DNA of 64,000 nucleotides from Burkholderiales bacterium (lineage in GTDB: Bacteria > Pseudomonadota > Gammaproteobacteria > Burkholderiales > Burkholderiaceae_C), in contig CANFPU010000002.1 of the NCBI GenBank assembly GCA_947448955.1, positions 1 to 64,000 of the forward strand, given 5' to 3'. The translations under genes and the position numbers were made by a program. Of the stretch, positions 59,424 to 64,000 are shown in pieces (position 1 is the first letter of the stretch; each line of letters starts with the position of its first letter). The notes under the pieces are model-generated. The model worked only from the letters and a program-made list of their open reading frames with translations. It had not been told where the DNA came from and ran no database searches.

Positions 59424-61547
59424 ATGCCCGACGCGCCGCGCGAACCCAGCCCTGCTCGACGGGCCAAGACCGGCGAGAAGTCCGGCCCGCAGAGGGCCCT
59501 GGAAAAGCTTGGGCTTCGCCGCGACATCGACTTGGCGCTGCACCTGCCATTGCGCTACGAGGACGAGACCCGCGTCACCGCCATCGCCGATGCGCCCGAC
59601 GGCGAGCCGGTGCAGGTCGAAGGCATCGTGCGGGAGTGCCGCATCGAGCTGCGCAGTCGCCGACAACTGCTGGTGCGCATCGAGGACGACAGCGACGACT
59701 TGCTGCTGCGCTTTCTAAACTTCTACCCGAGTCACCAGAAGACCTTGGCCGTGGGCGCGCGGGTGCGGGTTCGCGGCGAGGCCCATGCCGGCTTCTTCGG
59801 CCGCGAGATGGTCCACCCGCAGTTCAAAGCGGTCGACGAGAACAGCCCCCTGGCCACGGCGCTGACCCCCGTCTACCCCACCAGTGCCCAACTGCCGCAG
59901 GCCTATTTGCGCAAGGTGGTGGCTGCGGCGCTGCGGCGCGCGGCGCTTGACGAGGTCCTGCCGCCGGGCACCGTGCCGACCGGACTGCCCAGCCTGCGCG
60001 AAGCACTGCACAGCCTGCACCACCCACCCGCCGGCGCAGCGATGAGCGTGCTGGAGGACCGCAGCCGACCGGCCTGGCAGCGGCTGAAGTTCGAAGAGCT
60101 GCTGGCCCAGCAGCTGTCGCAGCTGGCGTCCCAGCGCGAACGGGCGAGGCTGCGCGCGCCGCTGCTGCGCGCAGAAACAGGGGGCCTGCACGAGCGGCTG
60201 TTGGCGGCACTGCCGTTCCAGCTCACCGCCGCCCAGCGCCGCGTCGCCGAAGAGATCGCGAGCGACCTGATGCGTCCGCCCGAGGCCGGCGCTACCGGCG
60301 ACGGCGCAGTGCCAATGCACCGCTTGCTGCAGGGCGATGTGGGTTCGGGCAAGACCGTGGTCGCCGCGCTCGCTGCGACCGTGGCGATCGACTCGGGCTG
60401 GCAATGCGCGCTGATGGCACCGACCGAATTGCTGGCCGAGCAACATTTCCGCAAACTGGTGCAGTGGCTGGAGCCGCTGGGCGTGGGCATCGCCTGGCTC
60501 ACGGGCAGCCGAAAAGGCCGTGGCAGACGCCAGATGGTCGAACGCGTGGCCTCGGGTGAGGCCGGGCTGGTGGTCGGCACCCAGGCGGTGATCCAGGAAG
60601 ATGTGCACTTCGCCAAGCTGGGGCTGGCGATCATCGATGAGCAGCACCGCTTCGGCGTGGCGCAGCGGCTGGAGCTGCGACGCAAGCTGGCGCCCACCGA
60701 CACCACAAGCCTCAGGCCAGCACTGGAGCCGCACCTGCTGATGATGAGTGCCACGCCCATACCGCGAACGCTGGCGATGACTTACTTCGCCGACCTCGAC
60801 GTCAGCACCATCGACGAGTTGCCGCCAGGCCGCACGCCCATCGTGACCAAGGTGTTTGCCGACAACCGGCGCGACCAGGTCATCGCCCGCATCGCCGACG
60901 AGGTCGGGCGAGGCCGCCAGGTGTACTGGGTCTGTCCGTTGATCGACGAGAGCGAGACGCTGGATCTGCAAAACGCCACCGAAGCCCACGCACAGCTCAG
61001 CGCTGCGCTGCCAGGCCATGCCGTCGGGCTGCTGCACGGCAGGATGCGCCCAGCCGACAAAGCCACGGTGATGGCTCAGTTCATCAGTGGCGAGCTCAAG
61101 CTGCTGGTGGCCACGACCGTGATCGAGGTGGGCGTCGATGTGCCCAACGCCAGCCTGATGGTGATCGAACATGCCGAGCGTTTCGGGCTGAGCCAGTTGC
61201 ACCAACTGCGCGGCCGGGTCGGCCGAGGCGCGGTGGCCAGCGTCTGTGTGCTGCTCTACCAGGGACCGCTGTCGGCCACCGGCAAGGACAGGCTGCGGGC
61301 GATGGCCGAGACCAACGATGGCTTCGAGATCGCCCGGCGCGACCTCGAGATCCGCGGCCCTGGCGAATTCATGGGTGCGCGCCAGAGCGGCGATGCCCTG
61401 CTGCGGTTTGCCGATCTGGACGACGATGCGCCGTTGCTGCAACAAGCCCGAAGTCTGGCGCCCGAGCTGTTGTCCAAGCACGCGGTGGCGGCACGCGCGC
61501 ATGTGGCACGCTGGCTAGACACCCGAGCCGATTTCCTGAAAGCCTGA
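59424..61547 (+). CDS. recG: ATP-dependent DNA helicase RecG
   Basis: ATG at 59424; LLQGDVGSGKTVVAALAA, IIDEQHRFGVAQR, MSATPIPRTLAMTYFADLDVSTIDELPPGRTPI, EHAERFGLSQLHQLRGRVGRG. Confidence 0.96.
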   Translation: MPDAPREPSPARRAKTGEKSGPQRALEKLGLRRDIDLALHLPLRYEDETRVTAIADAPDGEPVQVEGIVRECRIELRSRRQLLVRIEDDSDDLLLRFLNFYPSHQKTLAVGARVRVRGEAHAGFFGREMVHPQFKAVDENSPLATALTPVYPTSAQLPQAYLRKVVAAALRRAALDEVLPPGTVPTGLPSLREALHSLHHPPAGAAMSVLEDRSRPAWQRLKFEELLAQQLSQLASQRERARLRAPLLRAETGGLHERLLAALPFQLTAAQRRVAEEIASDLMRPPEAGATGDGAVPMHRLLQGDVGSGKTVVAALAATVAIDSGWQCALMAPTELLAEQHFRKLVQWLEPLGVGIAWLTGSRKGRGRRQMVERVASGEAGLVVGTQAVIQEDVHFAKLGLAIIDEQHRFGVAQRLELRRKLAPTDTTSLRPALEPHLLMMSATPIPRTLAMTYFADLDVSTIDELPPGRTPIVTKVFADNRRDQVIARIADEVGRGRQVYWVCPLIDESETLDLQNATEAHAQLSAALPGHAVGLLHGRMRPADKATVMAQFISGELKLLVATTVIEVGVDVPNASLMVIEHAERFGLSQLHQLRGRVGRGAVASVCVLLYQGPLSATGKDRLRAMAETNDGFEIARRDLEIRGPGEFMGARQSGDALLRFADLDDDAPLLQQARSLAPELLSKHAVAARAHVARWLDTRADFLKA

Positions 61548-61750
61548 GCTGGACGTCAGGGCCTGCCTGCGCAGGGCCTGACGCCTGCGAAGGGGTGGTG
61601 CGTCTCGCGCCGCGCGGGCTGCAAGCCTGAGCTGGACGTCAGGGCCTGCCTGCGCAGGGCCTGACGCCTGCGAATGGGTGGTGCGTCTCGCGCCACGCGG
61701 GCTGCAAGCCTGAGCTGGACGTCAGGGCCTGCCTGCGCAGGGCCTGACGC
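61540..61750. repeat. 83-bp tandem repeat, two full copies plus a partial third, each with an imperfect hairpin
   Basis: AAGCCTGAGCTGGACGTCAGGGCCTGCCTGCGCAGGGCCTGACGC... begins at 61540, 61623 and 61706. Confidence 0.92.
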
Positions 61751-61772
61751 AGCACAACTCGATAATCCAAGG

Positions 61773-62705
61773 ATGACCCTCACCGAACTCCGCTACATCG
61801 TTGCCGTCGCCCGCGAGAAGCACTTCGGCCGGGCGGCTGAGGCCTGCTTTGTGTCACAGCCCACGCTGAGCGTGGCGATCAAGAAGCTCGAGGAAGAACT
61901 CGAGGTCAGGCTGTTCGAGCGCGGCACCACCGAGGTCAGCGTCACGCTGCTGGGCGAGGCCATCGTGCAGCAGGCGCAGACCGTGCTGGAACAAGCCGCC
62001 GGGATCAAAGAGATCGCCAAGCGCGGCAAAGACCCGCTGTCGGGGGCGCTTCGGCTCGGGCTGATCTACACCATCGGACCCTACCTGCTGCCCGAGTTGG
62101 TGCGCAACACGATCGAACGGACCCCGCAGATGCCGCTGATGCTGCAAGAGAACTTCACCGTGCGGCTGCTGGAAATGCTGCGCAGCGGTGAGCTCGACTG
62201 CGCGATCATGGCCGAGCCCTTTCCGGACACCGGGCTAGCGGTCGCGCCGCTTTACGACGAGCCCTTTCTGGTGGCTGTGCCGAGCGGCCACTCGCTGGCC
62301 AAACGCGATCGCATCACCGCCGAAGAGTTGAAGCAAGAAACCATGCTGCTGCTGGGCACCGGCCACTGCTTCCGTGACCATGTGCTCGAGGTCTGCCCCG
62401 AGTTCGCTCGCTTTGCGAGCGATGCCGAGGGCATCCAGAAGAGCTTCGAGGGCTCATCGCTCGAGACCATCCGGTACATGGTGGCCTCAGGCATGGGCAT
62501 CACCGTGGTGCCGCAGCTCAGCGTCCGCGCGTTCGAGCGTTCCAGCGGCAGCGACCATGTGCGCTACATCCCGTTCGAGACGCCAGTGCCGAGCCGGCGC
62601 GTGGTGCTGGCCTGGCGACGCAGCTTCACCCGCTACGAAGCGATCGCCGCGCTGCGCAATGCGGTCTATGCCTGCGAGCTCGAGGGGGTGGTGCGGCTGT
62701 CCTGA
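61773..62705 (+). CDS. oxyR: LysR-family hydrogen-peroxide sensor OxyR
   Basis: MTLTELRYIVAVAREKHFGRAAEACFVSQPTLSVAIKKLEEEL; LGTGHCFRDHVLEVCPEF contains both redox Cys. Confidence 0.94.
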   Translation: MTLTELRYIVAVAREKHFGRAAEACFVSQPTLSVAIKKLEEELEVRLFERGTTEVSVTLLGEAIVQQAQTVLEQAAGIKEIAKRGKDPLSGALRLGLIYTIGPYLLPELVRNTIERTPQMPLMLQENFTVRLLEMLRSGELDCAIMAEPFPDTGLAVAPLYDEPFLVAVPSGHSLAKRDRITAEELKQETMLLLGTGHCFRDHVLEVCPEFARFASDAEGIQKSFEGSSLETIRYMVASGMGITVVPQLSVRAFERSSGSDHVRYIPFETPVPSRRVVLAWRRSFTRYEAIAALRNAVYACELEGVVRLS

Positions 62706-62793
62706 GTAGATGGCGCCCGCGCTGCACAGGCGTGTAGGGACTTGCAGCAACGAGCATCCCGGTGGCAACGAATCCAGGCATAGTTTTGACCCG

Positions 62794-63588
62794 ATGCCCC
62801 AGACCCAAACCCCGCCGCTGATCTCGCTGCACCAGGTCGACAAGCGCTTTGCCGATGGTCTGCAGGCACTGGACCGTGTGTCGTTGAGCGTGAGCGCCGG
62901 CGAGTTCGTCGCACTGCTCGGGCCCTCGGGTTGCGGCAAGAGCACCGTGATGAGGCTGGCCGCCGGCCTCGAGACCGCCAGCGGCGGCGAGCTCAGCGCA
63001 CCCGCGCTGCTGCCAGGTCCTGATGGCCAGACCGCCTGCGTGTTCCAGGAGCCCACGCTGATGCCCTGGGCGAGCGTGTTCGACAACGTCTGGCTGCCGC
63101 TGAGGCTGCAGGGCCGATCGCGCGCCGACGCCGCACCCGAGGTGCGCCAGGTACTGGCCAGCGTCGGCCTGAGCGACTTCGCGCAAGCCTACCCTGCCGC
63201 ACTGTCGGGCGGCATGAAGATGCGGGCCTCGATCGCACGTGCGCTGGTAACCCGGCCACGCGTGCTGCTGATGGACGAGCCCTTCGCCGCACTCGATGAC
63301 ATCACGCGCCAGAAACTCAACGCCGACCTGCTGGCCTGGTGGCATGGTCGGGCGATGGCCGCGCTGTTCGTCACCCACAGTGTGGCGGAGGCGGTGTTCC
63401 TGAGCCAGCGCGTGCTGGTGATGGCAGCCCGTCCGGGCCGGGTCGTGTTCGAGCTGTCGATAGACCAGCCATACCCGCGCCAACCCGACTTTCGCCATTC
63501 GCCGAGCTTTGCTGAGGCCTGCCGCCAACTGGGCGCAGCGCTGGCCGATGCGCATGAATCGATTCGACCACCCGCCGGGGAGAAATGA
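62794..63588 (+). CDS. ABC transporter ATP-binding protein (nitrate/sulfonate/thiamine-precursor type)
   Basis: ATG at 62794; GPSGCGKSTVMRLAAGLE, LSGGMKMRASIARALVTRPRVLLMDEPFAALDDITR. Confidence 0.92.
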   Translation: MPQTQTPPLISLHQVDKRFADGLQALDRVSLSVSAGEFVALLGPSGCGKSTVMRLAAGLETASGGELSAPALLPGPDGQTACVFQEPTLMPWASVFDNVWLPLRLQGRSRADAAPEVRQVLASVGLSDFAQAYPAALSGGMKMRASIARALVTRPRVLLMDEPFAALDDITRQKLNADLLAWWHGRAMAALFVTHSVAEAVFLSQRVLVMAARPGRVVFELSIDQPYPRQPDFRHSPSFAEACRQLGAALADAHESIRPPAGEK

Positions 63589-64000
63589 TGAAACCGTCCT
63601 GGCGCGAAAACGGCTTGCCAATGGCGGTGATGCTCGGCCTGATCGCCGCCTGGGAGTTGCTGGTTCGCGCCGCCGACATCCCCGCCTACACGCTGCCCGC
63701 GCCGTCGCTGGTGGCCCAGACGCTGGTGGCGAATTTCGGCTCGCTGGCCAGCAGCTGGTGGGTCACGCTGAAGATCACTTTCGGCGCGCTGGCGCTGGCC
63801 TGCGCGGGTGGCGCGCTGATCGCCGCGGTGTTCGCGCTATCGCCCACGCTCGAGCGGGCACTGTTCCCGGTCGCGGTGGTGCTGCAGGTCACGCCGATCG
63901 TCGCGGTCGCGCCGCTGATCCTGATCTACGTCGAGAGCACCAACGCAGCACTGCTGCTGTGCGCCTGGATCGTCGCGTTCTTCCCGGTCCTGTCCAACAC
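63585..64000 (+). CDS. ABC transporter permease (SsuC-like), truncated by window end
   Basis: Hand translation: MMKPSWRENGLPMAVMLGLIAAWELLVRAADIPAYTLPAPSLVAQTLVANFGSLASSWWVTLKITFGALALACAGGALIAAVFALSP... Confidence 0.88.
   Translation, partial: MMKPSWRENGLPMAVMLGLIAAWELLVRAADIPAYTLPAPSLVAQTLVANFGSLASSWWVTLKITFGALALACAGGALIAAVFALSPTLERALFPVAVVLQVTPIVAVAPLILIYVESTNAALLLCAWIVAFFPVLSN

Noticed and set aside
59715-61502. 595-aa minus-strand ORF opposite recG
   Set aside because: Shadow ORF; low-complexity R/G/H/Q-rich composition; recG motifs are unambiguous on the plus strand
61540-61750. Possible CRISPR array
   Set aside because: Contiguous 83-bp tandem units without spacers and no cas genes
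1-64000. tRNA, rRNA, prophage or IS transposase genes
   Set aside because: None recognised on reading the ORF list and intergenic regions; no tRNAscan/BLAST could be run

Overview
High-GC, Burkholderiales-like chromosomal segment (taxon inferred from gene content and style only). About 1-43.7 kb is a dense uptake/hydrolysis region. It holds three BMP-family (nucleoside/purine-type) ABC transporters, one SsuABC/TauABC-like system and one Urt/Liv-like five-gene system. Interleaved with these are adenosine deaminase, biuret-hydrolase-like cysteine hydrolases, allophanate hydrolase (AtzF), HpxZ/AtzH-like, AtzG-like and AtzE-like proteins, a formamidase-like nitrilase, an amidase, an M20 hydrolase and a C-N hydrolase. 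A TonB/TonB-dependent receptor pair and an ALDH7-type dehydrogenase lie at 6.6-11.4 kb. At 11.5-14.5 kb an AT-richer island encodes a 2OG-Fe(II)-oxygenase-like protein, a small SET-domain protein, an ATE/GNAT-like transferase and a YkgJ-type Cys-cluster protein. It is bordered by a 108-bp-period repeat and a hairpin, and is my best candidate for an undescribed system. About 44-64 kb is mostly housekeeping: purB, pyrF, a chemosensory cluster (MCP-cheA-cheW-cheB-cheR plus a REC-adenylate cyclase), queA, a DSD1-type PLP enzyme, mrcA, recG, oxyR and an ABC importer running off the edge. Non-coding highlights are two 11-bp-register tandem arrays upstream of BMP genes, an 83-bp triplicate repeat starting in the last codons of recG, and a 19-bp perfect palindrome in the tonB leader. 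No rRNA, tRNA or CRISPR array was recognised.
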